Counted from the first letter of the stretch, positions 48,265-58,754 are shown. The stretch: DNA of 64,000 nucleotides from an uncultured Chromatiaceae bacterium (GCA_937978655.1 CALJUX010000081.1:62001-126000); one strand, 5' to 3'. Program-made: numbers and translations. The notes: generated by a model from the letters alone, not told the origin.

Positions 48265-49119
48265 ATGCGCAGGCTCGGTGTTTGGTTATTCGGCGTGTTT
48301 GCATCAATGCAAAGTGCCACGGCAGACACCATGGACTGGTTTATCCGGGATTGGCCACCGGTGAATATCCTGCAGGGACCGCAACAAGGGCAGGGCGCCT
48401 ATGATGTGATGTTAAACCGGCTGATTGCGGCGTTGCCGCAGTATCAGCATCGGCTGCATATTTCCAATCTGACCATGCGCCAGCAAATGATGCAGCAACA
48501 AAAACCGCATTGTTTGTTTGGGTTGCTGAAAACGCCGCAACGGCAGACTTTCCTGCAATTTTCCGAGCCGGTTGCAGTGATCCCAAACCTGCAGCTGGTG
48601 GCGTCTGCGGCGCATCCAATCTGGCAGCAACTACAAGGCAAAGCTGAGATTGATCTGGCCTGGCTGTTTGGTCAGTCCTGGCGCGGCATGGTGGAACAGC
48701 ACCGGACTTATCCGGCGCCGATCGCCGGATATTTGCCTGAATTGCTGCAGGTATCGGCCACCGAAACCAATCTGGTGCAAATGCTCAGAGCCAACCGCGC
48801 GGACTATGTGCTGGAGTATGCTGATCGGATGGATTATCTGGCGCGCCAATATCCGGACGTACAGCTCAAAGCCATGTCACTGCAGGGGCTGCCGGCGGTG
48901 ACTGAAGTTTATGTGGCCTGCAGTATCAGCGAGCAGTCCAAAGCGCAGATTAAAGCCGTGAATACGGCGATGTATCGGCTCAGATCGGACCCGCAATACC
49001 GCGCAGCGTTGCTGGACTGGCTGACACCACAATCACGCCAGCTGATTAAACAGCATATGGCGCAGTCGCCGTTGTTCGGCAATCCCAGCCAGCCCAAACC
49101 GGCCAGCAGCCCGCATTGA
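48265..49119 (+). CDS. Periplasmic binding-protein-like, TIGR02285 type (paralog)
   Basis: A 284-residue paralog of the 46441 gene: DWFIRDWPPVNILQGPQQGQ, HCLFGLLKTPQRQ and DYVLEYADRMDYLARQ align with it position by position. The ATG at 48265 has AGAGGT upstream and begins the signal peptide MRRLGVWLFGVFASMQSATA; a GTG at 48223 in the same frame would give a polar leader and is rejected. A strong AAGGAAA at 48214 instead precedes an ATG at 48227 that opens a 7-codon frame. Ligand unknown. Confidence 0.82.
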   Translation: MRRLGVWLFGVFASMQSATADTMDWFIRDWPPVNILQGPQQGQGAYDVMLNRLIAALPQYQHRLHISNLTMRQQMMQQQKPHCLFGLLKTPQRQTFLQFSEPVAVIPNLQLVASAAHPIWQQLQGKAEIDLAWLFGQSWRGMVEQHRTYPAPIAGYLPELLQVSATETNLVQMLRANRADYVLEYADRMDYLARQYPDVQLKAMSLQGLPAVTEVYVACSISEQSKAQIKAVNTAMYRLRSDPQYRAALLDWLTPQSRQLIKQHMAQSPLFGNPSQPKPASSPH

Positions 49120-49150
49120 TAACGCAGCGCTGATACCGCGGCTGGTATTG

Positions 49151-49990
49151 TTACCCGCCGCGCGCTGCAGCGATGTCACACAACAGCTTGACCGCGCGTT
49201 GATGCTGCTGGTTTTTATCAAAAGCCAGCACCAGTTCACGGCTCAGCGCCGGGCCTTCGATCGCCCGGTACTGCAGATCCGGGCGGAATTTCTGCAGTTC
49301 AAAATCCGGCAGCAGCGCACAGCCGATGCCTGCGCCAACCAGGCCAATGGCGTATTCAATGGTATGAATATTGGCGCGAATTTGCGGTTTGATATTCGCT
49401 TTGCTGAGCGCCAGCGCCACCTGGTCCCAGGCTTCACAAGGCGTGCGTTTAATCAGCGGCAGTTTTTTAAAATCAGTCAGTTGGATTTCGGCTTGAGTGC
49501 ATAACGGATGTTGTGCCGGCAGCGCCAGTAAATAACAGTCGGTCCAAAGCGGTTGATACAGCTCACCGGCTTTGAGCTGGCGGATATTGATAATGCGCGC
49601 ATCACAAGGCTCGTCCGGCTCGACCAGATGCAGCTCCAGACCGGGCAGCTGGCTGTTAAAATCCTTCAGCAACTGGCTCATCCGCTCGACACCGAGCGCT
49701 TTGACTAATCCCAGCCGGAACTGCAGCCGCTTGGCTGGTTTATTAAAAGATGCCTGCAGCGCCTGCATTTGACTGAGCAACTGACAAGCCTGCACATACA
49801 GCCGCTCGGCGTCTTCCGTCGGTTGTACCCCTTTAGGCAGACGAATAAACAACAGAGTGCCGAGTTGCTGTTCCAGCTGCTGCAGCGCACTGGACACCGA
49901 CGGCTGCGCAATATCAAGCTGGCGCGCCGCCGCACTGATGCTACGCTGCTCATAAACCGCGACAAAATAAGCCAGCTGACGTGTATCCAT
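49151..49990 (-). CDS. LysR-family regulator, likely of the glutaryl-CoA genes
   Basis: A 279-residue LysR protein: HTH at residues 1-60 (MDTRQLAYFVAVYEQRSISA, IAQPSVSSALQQLEQQLGTLLF), then a substrate-binding domain. In many gammaproteobacteria a LysR gene is divergent from glutaryl-CoA dehydrogenase. Here the gcdH gene is 2.6 kb away with a lipoprotein gene between, but a second copy of this gene's first ~20 codons and upstream operator lies in front of gcdH, so the link is kept. Effector presumably glutarate or a related acid; inferred. Confidence 0.87.
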   Translation of the reverse strand: MDTRQLAYFVAVYEQRSISAAARQLDIAQPSVSSALQQLEQQLGTLLFIRLPKGVQPTEDAERLYVQACQLLSQMQALQASFNKPAKRLQFRLGLVKALGVERMSQLLKDFNSQLPGLELHLVEPDEPCDARIINIRQLKAGELYQPLWTDCYLLALPAQHPLCTQAEIQLTDFKKLPLIKRTPCEAWDQVALALSKANIKPQIRANIHTIEYAIGLVGAGIGCALLPDFELQKFRPDLQYRAIEGPALSRELVLAFDKNQQHQRAVKLLCDIAAARGG

Positions 49991-50003
49991 AGGGAAATCC
50001 TAT
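49989..50003. promoter_or_regulatory. LysR operator candidate (copy A)
   Basis: ATAGGGAAATCCTAT is a perfect 5-base inverted repeat of the T-N11-A form bound by LysR proteins. It overlaps the LysR start codon, suggesting autoregulation. An identical copy is at 52450-52464. Confidence 0.7.
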
Positions 50004-50286
50004 AGGTTCATCGGTATTTCAATATTCTGAATATATATCCTTTGACCAAAGTTTGTAAAATGGCCGCTGTGATCTGCGCTGATGTTATTTAACCTGCAGC
50101 CCAGCGCGCGAGCCTTTCACAGGATGTAAATTTAAAAACCGTTTTTTAACAAATAAAAGTGATTCCCCTGCAGTTTTGAATTTGCGCCAGTACCGCATTT
50201 CCATGTATTTTGACTCTTTTTTTGCAAAAAGATGCTCAGGTTTCTTTTGGGTAACTTTTATGTTTTTAAATCACCGGGGAAATTGC

Positions 50287-52311
50287 TTGAAATTTATTAA
50301 TTTGTTATTGGTTTTGCTGCTCGTGGGCTGTGGCGGCAGTGGGGAGTCCGGCTCTGCGCCGGGTGGCGGCAACTCTGCTTTTACACTGAGTAAAGCGGCG
50401 ATAGAAATGAAAGCCACTAAATTTTATTTCAGTAGTGCAAGCCAAGGCCGCGACAAGCTGCTGATCAGCACCAAAGAAACAGCCTTAGTTGCAGCGATGC
50501 CTGCCGGCCAACGACAACCAGATTGGTTGCGATATAGCCTCACAGCACAGCCAAATGGTGTGTTTCAACTTGATGTTGAGGGAGACAATGCTATTTCGGC
50601 GATGAAATCAGCCTTGCACCAGGCGACAATTCGGGTTGGCACTATTAACCCCGATGGGAGTTTCGCCAAGTATATTGATGTGCCTGTCACTTTTGATTTA
50701 ATTGATTTTGTAGAATTTACCCCGGACAGGGAACAAGCGCTGAACGGCCGTGCAGGTGCATTGCAACCCAGTACAGTGACTTATCAGCTGCGCACCACCG
50801 CCAATGATTGGCAGCTGAGCACAGATGTCAGCTGGCTCAGTGTTGGCCAAATTCAGGCAGAATTTTCGTACTCGAACGTTAAAGTTCAGGCCACTGCGCA
50901 AAACCTGCCGCAAGGTCAGCATACCGGTCATATCCTATTCAAGTCGGCCGATGGCCGGACAACGGTCAGTCAGGCGGTCAGTTTTCATGTTGAAAAGCCG
51001 CGTTGGTGGCTGGGCAGTTATGCCGTTGGTCTGAGTCAGCTTGGCGCCAGTAAACAACTGGAAACGACGGTCCGGGTCGGCGCCCATGATCCGAAACTAT
51101 TGCAGTCGTTGCAAATGCATACCGACGCGGCATGGTTACAGACGCAATTTCTGGACAATCAGCTGCAGTTAACAGCCAATACTGCCGGTTTGGCAGCCGG
51201 GATGCATTATGCCCAGCTAAAAGTGAGTGATCCCAAAGCAAGCGCGGACAGCAAAACCCTGTGGGTCGGTTTATTTATATCGCCTGACGAAGCGGCTGGC
51301 GTCACGCTGGATTTACCGGCACCAAGCGGGAAACCGAACATTTATAACTATCTGGCAGATCCGCTGCGGCCCTATGTCTATGTGCAAACCATTGAACCTG
51401 CTCCACAATTAAGCGCTTATCATTTGGTTACCGGCGCATTGTTATGGCAAACCGGGCTGGCAGATTTTGTGTTGCACGAAATATCGTTGGATGGGCAGCA
51501 GTTATTGTTAAAAAAACGCCTGCATGTTGACTGCGAAATAGTGCAATTACCTTTAGGCGCAGCGCCAGTGGCGGATTGGGCCAAATCGGCGAAGAGAATG
51601 TCCGGCTCTGCTTGTGGTGTGCAAACAAAACAGGTCGACGGGACAGCTGTGAGTCAGTTCGCCAGTTCGCTGGCTTTTGCCGAACCAGCAACCTTACGGG
51701 TCTACGATCGGTCTTTGACCAGACTGGATGAAACCGACTCCCGCTCCGATTTGTTAAAGCTGGCGCAGCATTCTGTAGAGCAAGTGATCCCATCGGCGTT
51801 AAATGATTTGACTGTCGCGGTCAGCAATATTGGCGGCCCAAACTGGAACTCACGTGTCACCTTACTGAGCACTATGGTGTTGCCGGAACAAAAACAGCTG
51901 CGTTATTTTGAGTTAGCGCACATCGACAATGTGGAGATCAACCGCAGCTTTTATGCACCAGTGACCAACCGGCTGTGGACCGGGCAAGCAGTGATTGATC
52001 TGCAGGACGGTAAAATGGCGTTGACCTCCTTGAGTCAGCACTGTCCAAAATGTTGGGTTTATGAAAATTTTGGTGTTGAGCGCCGTGATGGGCGAGTCGC
52101 GATCCTTGGGCAAACGTACTCAAATGAAGTGAATGATACGGCGAAACGGCTGATGATCTTCAATCAAAATGGTCAGATTGTGTCCGGCTCGGCGACCAAC
52201 TCGGCCTGGCAATATGGTTGGAGTTATGGCTCGAATGGCATCCAGCTTTCGGCTGATCAGCAGTGGTTACTGATAGGTAGCGGTGACAGCATCGACATTC
52301 GGCGTTTCTAA
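50287..52311 (+). CDS. BACON-like lipoprotein inserted in the glutaryl-CoA locus
   Basis: Surface or periplasmic lipoprotein of about 674 residues. I prefer the TTG at 50287: GGGGA is six bases upstream and it gives a standard lipoprotein leader KFINLLLVLLLVGCGG (lipobox LVGC). An ATG at 50260 is also possible. Residues ~150-360 contain two ~100-residue beta-sandwich modules resembling BACON domains (TTANDWQLSTDVSWLSVGQ; VRVGAHDPKLLQSLQMHTDA), and the C-terminal half looks like a beta-propeller with WYG-type strands. It is more AT-rich than its neighbours and is flanked by a duplicated LysR start, which suggests acquisition. Function unknown; carbohydrate or surface binding is a guess. Confidence 0.72.
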   Translation: MKFINLLLVLLLVGCGGSGESGSAPGGGNSAFTLSKAAIEMKATKFYFSSASQGRDKLLISTKETALVAAMPAGQRQPDWLRYSLTAQPNGVFQLDVEGDNAISAMKSALHQATIRVGTINPDGSFAKYIDVPVTFDLIDFVEFTPDREQALNGRAGALQPSTVTYQLRTTANDWQLSTDVSWLSVGQIQAEFSYSNVKVQATAQNLPQGQHTGHILFKSADGRTTVSQAVSFHVEKPRWWLGSYAVGLSQLGASKQLETTVRVGAHDPKLLQSLQMHTDAAWLQTQFLDNQLQLTANTAGLAAGMHYAQLKVSDPKASADSKTLWVGLFISPDEAAGVTLDLPAPSGKPNIYNYLADPLRPYVYVQTIEPAPQLSAYHLVTGALLWQTGLADFVLHEISLDGQQLLLKKRLHVDCEIVQLPLGAAPVADWAKSAKRMSGSACGVQTKQVDGTAVSQFASSLAFAEPATLRVYDRSLTRLDETDSRSDLLKLAQHSVEQVIPSALNDLTVAVSNIGGPNWNSRVTLLSTMVLPEQKQLRYFELAHIDNVEINRSFYAPVTNRLWTGQAVIDLQDGKMALTSLSQHCPKCWVYENFGVERRDGRVAILGQTYSNEVNDTAKRLMIFNQNGQIVSGSATNSAWQYGWSYGSNGIQLSADQQWLLIGSGDSIDIRRF

Positions 52312-52316
52312 AAAAA

Positions 52317-52350
52317 GGCAGGTCTGTTGCTCTCCGGCAGGCCTGTTTCC
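52317..52350 (+). terminator. Terminator-like hairpin
   Basis: CAGGTCTG pairs with CAGGCCTG (one G:U in RNA) across an 11-base loop, preceded by an A-run and followed by TTTCCCCC. It follows the lipoprotein stop directly. Confidence 0.65.
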
Positions 52351-52392
52351 CCCTTGATATCCTGTAGCTCCCCACCGCATCCGACTCTGACT

Positions 52393-52467
52393 ACACTGAT
52401 GTGACGCCGCGCATAAACCGCGACAAAATAAGCCAGCTGACCTGTATCCATAGGGAAATCCTATAGG
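52393..52467 (-). pseudogene. Remnant of a LysR gene 5' end with operator (copy B)
   Basis: 52412-52467 matches 49951-50006 in 55 of 56 bases, and similarity continues weakly to 52393. Read on the minus strand from 52451 it gives MDTGQLAYFVAVYARRHIS, against MDTRQLAYFVAVYEQRSIS in the intact gene, then degenerates. It includes the whole ATAGGGAAATCCTAT operator at 52450-52464, about 110 bases before gcdH. It is thus a gene fragment whose regulatory site can still serve gcdH. Confidence 0.85.
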
Positions 52468-52577
52468 TGTGACAGTTTCTCTATATTTTTACTTTAAACC
52501 CGCCGTCAATAAGATGGCAATCAACATCTTAGTGTCGGCGCCAAATCGTTGCCGACGCCAGCACCGGAGCCTTTCTG

Positions 52578-53753
<1,176 letters not shown>

Positions 53754-53768
53754 GGCCGGTTTGGTGGA

Positions 53769-53791
53769 AGCAGGCCAAACTCAGGCCTGCT
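53769..53791 (+). terminator. Hairpin between gcdH and the E1 gene
   Basis: AGCAGGCC and GGCCTGCT pair over a 7-base loop, 15 bases after gcdH. There is no T-run, so it may only lower read-through or protect the transcript end. Confidence 0.45.
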
Positions 53792-53863
53792 TGCCTGGCA
53801 GTGGTGGCAGCAGCAAAAGCGGCACGTCTGAGTGAAGAATTAAAATAAAACCAAGGACTTCCG

Positions 53864-56062
53864 ATGAGTCAGCAAGAATTCCATCCCTGGGCTTTAAGCT
53901 ACATCCAGCGCGTGCGTGATGGCCGCCTGCCGACCCCTGTCTCCAGCGCCGACCATCTGCCAACGCCGGTACTGGCGCAAATCTTTCAGTCGATGTTGCA
54001 AAGCCGGCTGCTGGATTTACGCTCCCGCTTGCTGCAGGCCAAAGGCCAGAGTTTTTACACTATAGGTTCCAGCGGCCACGAAGCCAATGCAGTGGTGGCG
54101 CATGTACTAAACCGCACCGATCCGGCGTTTTTGCACTATCGCAGCGGCGCCTTTTTTGTTGAACGCAGTAAACAATTAAACGGCAGCACGCCGCTGTACG
54201 ACATGCTGCTGAGCTTCGCCGCCTCCAGCGAAGACCCCATCTCCGGTGGCCGCCATAAAGTGCTCGGCAGTTTGCCGCTCTGTGTGCCGCCACAAACCTC
54301 GACCATTGCTTCGCATTTACCCAAAGCGGTTGCCACCGGTTTTGCCATCGATTTATCCGAGCGCCTCGGCATCGACGGCAACTGGCCGCATGGCGCTATT
54401 GCCGTGTGTAGTTTTGGCGATGCCTCGGCGAATCATTCCACCGCGCAGGGCGCGATTAATGCCGCCTGCTGGGCGGATTACCAACACGTGCCGGTGCCGG
54501 TGCTGTTTTTGTGTGAAGACAATGGCTTAGGGATTTCGACGCCAACGCCGTGTGGCTGGATAGCCCATAGTTTGTCGCCGCATATGCAAACTTTCACTGC
54601 TGATTCACGCGATTTAGGTGACGTGTACCGCGCGGCGCAGGCAGCGGTCGAGTTTGTCCGCAGTAAACGCAAACCGGCACTGTTACATTTAAAAACCTAC
54701 CGGCTGTTTGGCCATGCCGGTGCCGACGCTGAAGTGGCGTATCGGAAAAAAGAACAAATTGAAGGCGAACTGGAGCAAGACCCGCTGCTGTATGCCACTG
54801 CCTTATTACTGAGCCGCGGCGTCGAAACTGCTGCGCAGCTGGCGGCACAGATTGAGCATTTAGACCAGCAAATCGCCCGCGTCGCTTTTGAAGCCACGCA
54901 AAGACCCAAACTGCCAGATGCCGCTTCGGTGATGAAATCTATTGTGCCACCGCCCAGTGGCAAACCGGCGCTGCCAGTGGCTGAGCGCAGCACGGCGCTT
55001 GGCTTTGACAAACATAACCTCGGCAAGCCGCAGCATATGGCAAAGCTGATTAACTGGACACTGCACGAGATTTTCGCCCGCTACCCAACGGCCGTGATGA
55101 TGGGCGAAGACGTCGGTAAAAAAGGCGGCGTCTATGGCGTGACGCAGCAGCTGGTGCAGCAATATGGCCCGAACCGCGTCATTAACACGCTTTTGGATGA
55201 ACAAAGTATTTTGGGGCTGGGCATTGGCGCGGCGCAGCAGGGCTTATTGGCCATGCCGGAAATTCAGTTCCTGGCTTATGTGCATAACGCTGAAGACCAA
55301 ATCCGTGGTGAAGCGGCGACGCTGCCGTTTTTCTCCAACGGCCAGTATCAAAACCCGATGGTGGTGCGCATCGCCGGCCTGGCTTATCAGCGCGGTTTTG
55401 GCGGCCATTTCCACAACGACAACAGCTTTGCTGTGTTCCGCGACATTCCGGGCCTGCTGCTGATTTGTCCGTCGAATGGCGCGGACGCCGCATTATTGCT
55501 GCGTCAGGCGGTGGAGCTGGCCTATCGCGACAACCGTTTAATCGTGTTTTTAGAGCCGATTGCGCTTTATATGACAAGGGATTTACATGAACCCGGTGAT
55601 AACGGCTGGACCTTTGAATTACCGGCGCCGGATGCGGCGTTGCCTGAATTTGGTACGCCAGCAGTGGTGGAGGCTGATGATTCGGGCGTTACAGATATTG
55701 TCATCGTCAGCTACGCCAACGGCTTTTACCTGTCGCGCCAGGCGCAACAACTGCTGGCGGCACAGGGCATCCGCGCCCGCGTGCTGGATATCCGTTATTT
55801 AGTACCGCTGCACGCCGACAAAATCGCCGCCGCCATTGGCGATTGCCGCAAAGTGCTGATTGTCGATGAATGCCGCAAACGCGGCAGCCTCAGCGAAGAG
55901 TTATTTACCGCGCTGCACGAGCTCAAGCCAAACCGTTATCACATCAGCCGGCTCTGCGCCGAAGACAGTTTTATCCCGCTTGGCGCTGCGGCTTATCACG
56001 TATTGCCGTCAAAAGGTGCCATTGTTGAGGCAGCGCTGGTGCTGCTGGGGAATAAGTTATGA
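53864..56062 (+). CDS. Fused alpha-beta E1 of a 2-oxoacid dehydrogenase
   Basis: A 732-residue thiamine-diphosphate enzyme with E1-alpha and E1-beta in one chain. The alpha half (~1-345) has YRSGAFFVERSKQL and the TPP/Mg site FGDASANHSTAQGAINAA...CEDNGLGIST; the beta half (~385-732) begins MAKLINWTLHEIFARYPTAVMMGEDVGKKGGVYGVT, with the transketolase pyrimidine-binding domain and C-terminal domain. Fused forms occur for branched-chain or related 2-oxoacids. Next to gcdH, 2-oxoadipate is an attractive substrate because it would give glutaryl-CoA, but no E2 or E3 gene is here. CAAGGA lies upstream of the ATG. Confidence 0.85.
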   Translation: MSQQEFHPWALSYIQRVRDGRLPTPVSSADHLPTPVLAQIFQSMLQSRLLDLRSRLLQAKGQSFYTIGSSGHEANAVVAHVLNRTDPAFLHYRSGAFFVERSKQLNGSTPLYDMLLSFAASSEDPISGGRHKVLGSLPLCVPPQTSTIASHLPKAVATGFAIDLSERLGIDGNWPHGAIAVCSFGDASANHSTAQGAINAACWADYQHVPVPVLFLCEDNGLGISTPTPCGWIAHSLSPHMQTFTADSRDLGDVYRAAQAAVEFVRSKRKPALLHLKTYRLFGHAGADAEVAYRKKEQIEGELEQDPLLYATALLLSRGVETAAQLAAQIEHLDQQIARVAFEATQRPKLPDAASVMKSIVPPPSGKPALPVAERSTALGFDKHNLGKPQHMAKLINWTLHEIFARYPTAVMMGEDVGKKGGVYGVTQQLVQQYGPNRVINTLLDEQSILGLGIGAAQQGLLAMPEIQFLAYVHNAEDQIRGEAATLPFFSNGQYQNPMVVRIAGLAYQRGFGGHFHNDNSFAVFRDIPGLLLICPSNGADAALLLRQAVELAYRDNRLIVFLEPIALYMTRDLHEPGDNGWTFELPAPDAALPEFGTPAVVEADDSGVTDIVIVSYANGFYLSRQAQQLLAAQGIRARVLDIRYLVPLHADKIAAAIGDCRKVLIVDECRKRGSLSEELFTALHELKPNRYHISRLCAEDSFIPLGAAAYHVLPSKGAIVEAALVLLGNKL

Positions 56063-57060
56063 ACCGCAAAACTGCCGTAGTGATTTGCCCGGGCCGGGGC
56101 ACTTATCAGAAAAATGAATTTGGCTGCTTAAAACCCTTTTACGACACGCCACTTCTAAATCAAATCGACCGGGTGCGGGCGCAGCTGGGGCTGGAAACCG
56201 TGTCCGCGCTCGACAGCGCCGACAAATATTTGCCGGCGCGCCACCAGTTGCCGGTCAATAACGCCGCACTGATTTATGCCGCCGGCCTCTGTCAGTTTAA
56301 CGCCATCAACCCGGACGAGTACGAAGTGGTGGCCGTTACCGGCAATTCGATGGGCTGGTACACGGCGCTAAGCTGTGCCGGTGTGTGGGACGTCGACAGT
56401 GGCACCGAGATCATGTCGGCGATGGCGGGCTTAACCGCCAACTGCAAAGGTATTCATGGCGATACCGGCGGCCAGCTGATTTATCCGGTACTGAACGACC
56501 ATTGGCAACCGGACGCGGCGCGCCTGGCGGCCGTGGCGGCGGTGCTGAACATCCCCGGCATGTACCGCTCTATTCAGTACGGCGGTTATGCGGTGCTCTC
56601 GGGCACCACGCCGGCGGTGAAACAGGCTTTAGCGCAATTACCGCCGGTCGACGAACGCTTTCCGATGCAGCTGGCCGGCCACAGCGCCTTTCACAGCCCG
56701 CTGATGCAGGATGCGTCCGACCAGGCGTTAGCGCGCTTTTCCGCTGAGTATTTTAACCAGCCGACACTGCCGCTGATTGACGGTCAGGGCCATATCTGGC
56801 CGGATTTACCGGTGAACCCGGAGTTGCTGCGCTACTACACCTTCCAAAGCCAGGTCAGCAGTGACTACGACTTTAAAACCGCCATACAAGTAGCGGTACG
56901 TGAATTTGCGCCAGACCAGCTGATTTTGCTCGGCCCCGGCACCGCACTGGGCGGCGCTGTGGCGCAAAGCCTGATTGAAATCAACTGGCACGGTTTGAGT
57001 TCAAAAGCCGACTTCACCGCTTTACAGGCCAGCGATTCACCGTTTTTACTGCAGTTGTAG
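56059..57060 (+). CDS. FabD-like acyltransferase-domain protein
   Basis: A 333-residue protein of the malonyl-CoA:ACP transacylase fold. The nucleophile elbow reads TGNSMGWY (FabD usually GHSLGE), and the His motif AGHSAFHSPLM is conserved. N-terminal ICPGRGTYQKNE replaces the usual FPGQG. It overlaps the E1 gene by four bases (ATGA), so they are translationally coupled. There is no ACP, ketosynthase or other fatty-acid gene nearby, so its acyl group and acceptor are open; a CoA-ester hydrolase or transferase serving the glutaryl-CoA pathway is possible. Confidence 0.8.
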   Translation: MNRKTAVVICPGRGTYQKNEFGCLKPFYDTPLLNQIDRVRAQLGLETVSALDSADKYLPARHQLPVNNAALIYAAGLCQFNAINPDEYEVVAVTGNSMGWYTALSCAGVWDVDSGTEIMSAMAGLTANCKGIHGDTGGQLIYPVLNDHWQPDAARLAAVAAVLNIPGMYRSIQYGGYAVLSGTTPAVKQALAQLPPVDERFPMQLAGHSAFHSPLMQDASDQALARFSAEYFNQPTLPLIDGQGHIWPDLPVNPELLRYYTFQSQVSSDYDFKTAIQVAVREFAPDQLILLGPGTALGGAVAQSLIEINWHGLSSKADFTALQASDSPFLLQL

Positions 57061-57096
57061 TGGGGAGCCTACGGTCTTGAACGGACCGTCGGGCCA

Positions 57097-57130
57097 GGTA
57101 GGTATCGGCGAGCGTCAGCGTCGCCGTACA
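57097..57130. repeat. REP-like element, single copy
   Basis: The complement begins TGTACGGCGACGCTGACG and continues GCTCGCCGATACCTACC, matching both arms of the repeat at 14641-14721. Just upstream, ACGGTC and GACCGT form a small hairpin. It lies between the FabD-like gene and the integron integrase, so it marks the left border of the integron. Confidence 0.75.
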
Positions 57131-57226
57131 TCGACGGCGCAACGCATGCCGTGCCCTGTGGTTATCGCCACACGTCTTCCGCGGTGGGTGGTCTGGTCGT
57201 CACACGATCGCGCCTACCCATCCAAA

Positions 57227-58213
57227 TCAAACCGAACCCCCATCCCCATGCAACAACAAACTCAATGGGCTTTTGACGGCATTCCCGCCGCGGCTTAATA
57301 CATGGGTATAAATCTGCGTGGTTTTTACATCGGCGTGACCGAGCTGTTCCTGCACGGTGCGGATATCGGCACCGGATTCTAATAAGTGCGTAGCAAATGA
57401 GTGACGTAAGGTGTGGCAGGTGACGTTTTTCTCTATTTTTGCCTGAAAAGCAGCAAATTTGATCGCCTTTCGCACACAAGTTTCGTCGAGATGGTGACGG
57501 CGGATAAGCTTTGATTCCGGGTCCCGACTGAGCTGATTCGATGGAAACAGGTAGTGCCAACCGAGCTGCTTGGGCGCCGCCGGATTTTTCAATGCCAGCG
57601 CATACGGCAGCCAAACACCGCTATAAACCGGGTTTTGCAAGTCGGCATCGAGCAAGCGTTCGACATGAGTGATTTGCTGGCGCAATGCAGGGACTAGCTC
57701 ACTGGCCAGCGTCACCCGTCGGTTTTTATTTCCTTTGCCTTGCCACACCATCACCGACAAATAATCAAAATCGATATCTTTAACCCGCAGCCGCACCGCT
57801 TCCATCAAGCGCAAACCACTACCGTACAGCAGCTGAGCCACCAGTTTATATTTGGGGTCGATCCAACGTAACAGTGCGCCGACTTCAGCGCGGGTGAGTA
57901 CCACTGGCAGTTTGGGCGGAGTTCTCGCCGCATTAAAGTTAAGTTGTAAGGAGAGCGGTTGCTGCAAGAATTCACGGTATAAAAACACCAGCGCATTCAA
58001 TGCCGAGCTTTGGGTTTTAAACGCCACATGCCGCTCCACAGCCAGCCAGGTTAAAAACAGTTCGACCTCAGCATTGCCGAGCTGCGAAGGGTGCTGCTTT
58101 TTGTGAAACAGAATATAAAACCGGATCCAGTGCAGATAAGTTTCAATGGTGCGCTTGGCATAACGCCGGGTGCGCATATAGTCCGCAACTTGCTGTAAAA
58201 ATGACGACGCCAT
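57227..58213 (-). CDS. intI: Integron integrase
   Basis: Tyrosine recombinase of 328 residues that inserts and excises gene cassettes at attI and attC. SAM-like N-terminal domain to ~residue 95; catalytic domain with Arg135 in GSGLRLMEAVRL, Lys in WQGKGNKNR, HTLRHSFATHLL (His and second Arg), GHADVKTTQIY with Tyr302. The IntI-specific extra segment is present (about residues 195-235, around GWHYLFPS and RRHHLDETCVRKA), separating it from XerC/D. AGAGGG precedes the ATG. All catalytic residues are intact, so it is probably active. It is transcribed away from the cassette array, the normal layout. Confidence 0.96.
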   Translation of the reverse strand: MASSFLQQVADYMRTRRYAKRTIETYLHWIRFYILFHKKQHPSQLGNAEVELFLTWLAVERHVAFKTQSSALNALVFLYREFLQQPLSLQLNFNAARTPPKLPVVLTRAEVGALLRWIDPKYKLVAQLLYGSGLRLMEAVRLRVKDIDFDYLSVMVWQGKGNKNRRVTLASELVPALRQQITHVERLLDADLQNPVYSGVWLPYALALKNPAAPKQLGWHYLFPSNQLSRDPESKLIRRHHLDETCVRKAIKFAAFQAKIEKNVTCHTLRHSFATHLLESGADIRTVQEQLGHADVKTTQIYTHVLSRGGNAVKSPLSLLLHGDGGSV

Positions 58214-58433
58214 CGCAGTTCCCTCTGCAGCGCAAAAATCTAACTGTAGAATGTAAATTTAATGTTTCAAGTCAGATCAAAGGTACCACGCACGCTTTCG
58301 GTTTTCACAAAGCGTGCAGCAGCGACGAAGAGATTGAGATCTGTAGCTTTTTTCGGTAGTGTTAACGGATGTTAAAAAACATCAAAGGCATAGCGCAGCC
58401 TTAAAACCGTGCGTTTTGCCGTTGATTAATATG
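58214..58433. other. attI region and integrase promoter
   Basis: Leader between intI and the first cassette. On the minus strand TTGAAA (58265-58270) and TACAGT (58243-58248) are 16 bases apart, a plausible intI promoter. GCACGCTTT and AAAGCGTGC (58290-58317) form a 9-base hairpin. The likely attI crossover is G58433^TT in ATGTTATGAG, because every later cassette begins TTA or similar just before its CDS. No full LexA box is visible; only a CTGT half-site at 58244. Confidence 0.65.
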
Positions 58434-58448
58434 TTATGAGTTTTGAAT

Positions 58449-58754
58449 ATGCGAACCCCAACGACCGTTGAAGCTCGAATCCTAAATGAACTATTTGTGC
58501 GTGCAGAACTATCGTATGACGCAAAATCATTATTAGTGGAATCAATGGATGATGGCAGGATGGGCAGCTTAAAGATCGGAATCAATCATTCTGAGCGGAG
58601 ATTTGGTGCAGCTTGTGCAGAGTTTGAACTGATAGATGATGATGGAAAACCAGTGCTATTTTCGTTGTACCTTGATAAAGCAGGCGAGCCTTATGAATTG
58701 GATGCATTCAAGAGTGATTTCAGTGAAACAATCCTGCTGCAAAACAACTCATAA
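58449..58754 (+). CDS. Cassette 1: DUF6984-like small protein
   Basis: A 101-residue soluble protein starting 15 bases into the first cassette; the ATG at 58449 is chosen over an in-frame TTG at 58443. Features: TTVEARILNELF at the N-terminus, MDDGRMGSLKIG in the middle and EPYELDAFKSDFS near the C-terminus, a pattern I associate with the DUF6984 family. The role is unknown; small proteins of this sort often accompany toxins as immunity factors, which is inference. As the attI-proximal cassette it is the most recently captured and probably the best expressed. The stop codon lies inside the attC. Confidence 0.75.
   Translation: MRTPTTVEARILNELFVRAELSYDAKSLLVESMDDGRMGSLKIGINHSERRFGAACAEFELIDDDGKPVLFSLYLDKAGEPYELDAFKSDFSETILLQNNS

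Noticed and set aside
58214..58260. LexA/SOS box before intI
   Set aside because: Only a CTGT half-site is present; the ACAG half is missing at the right distance.
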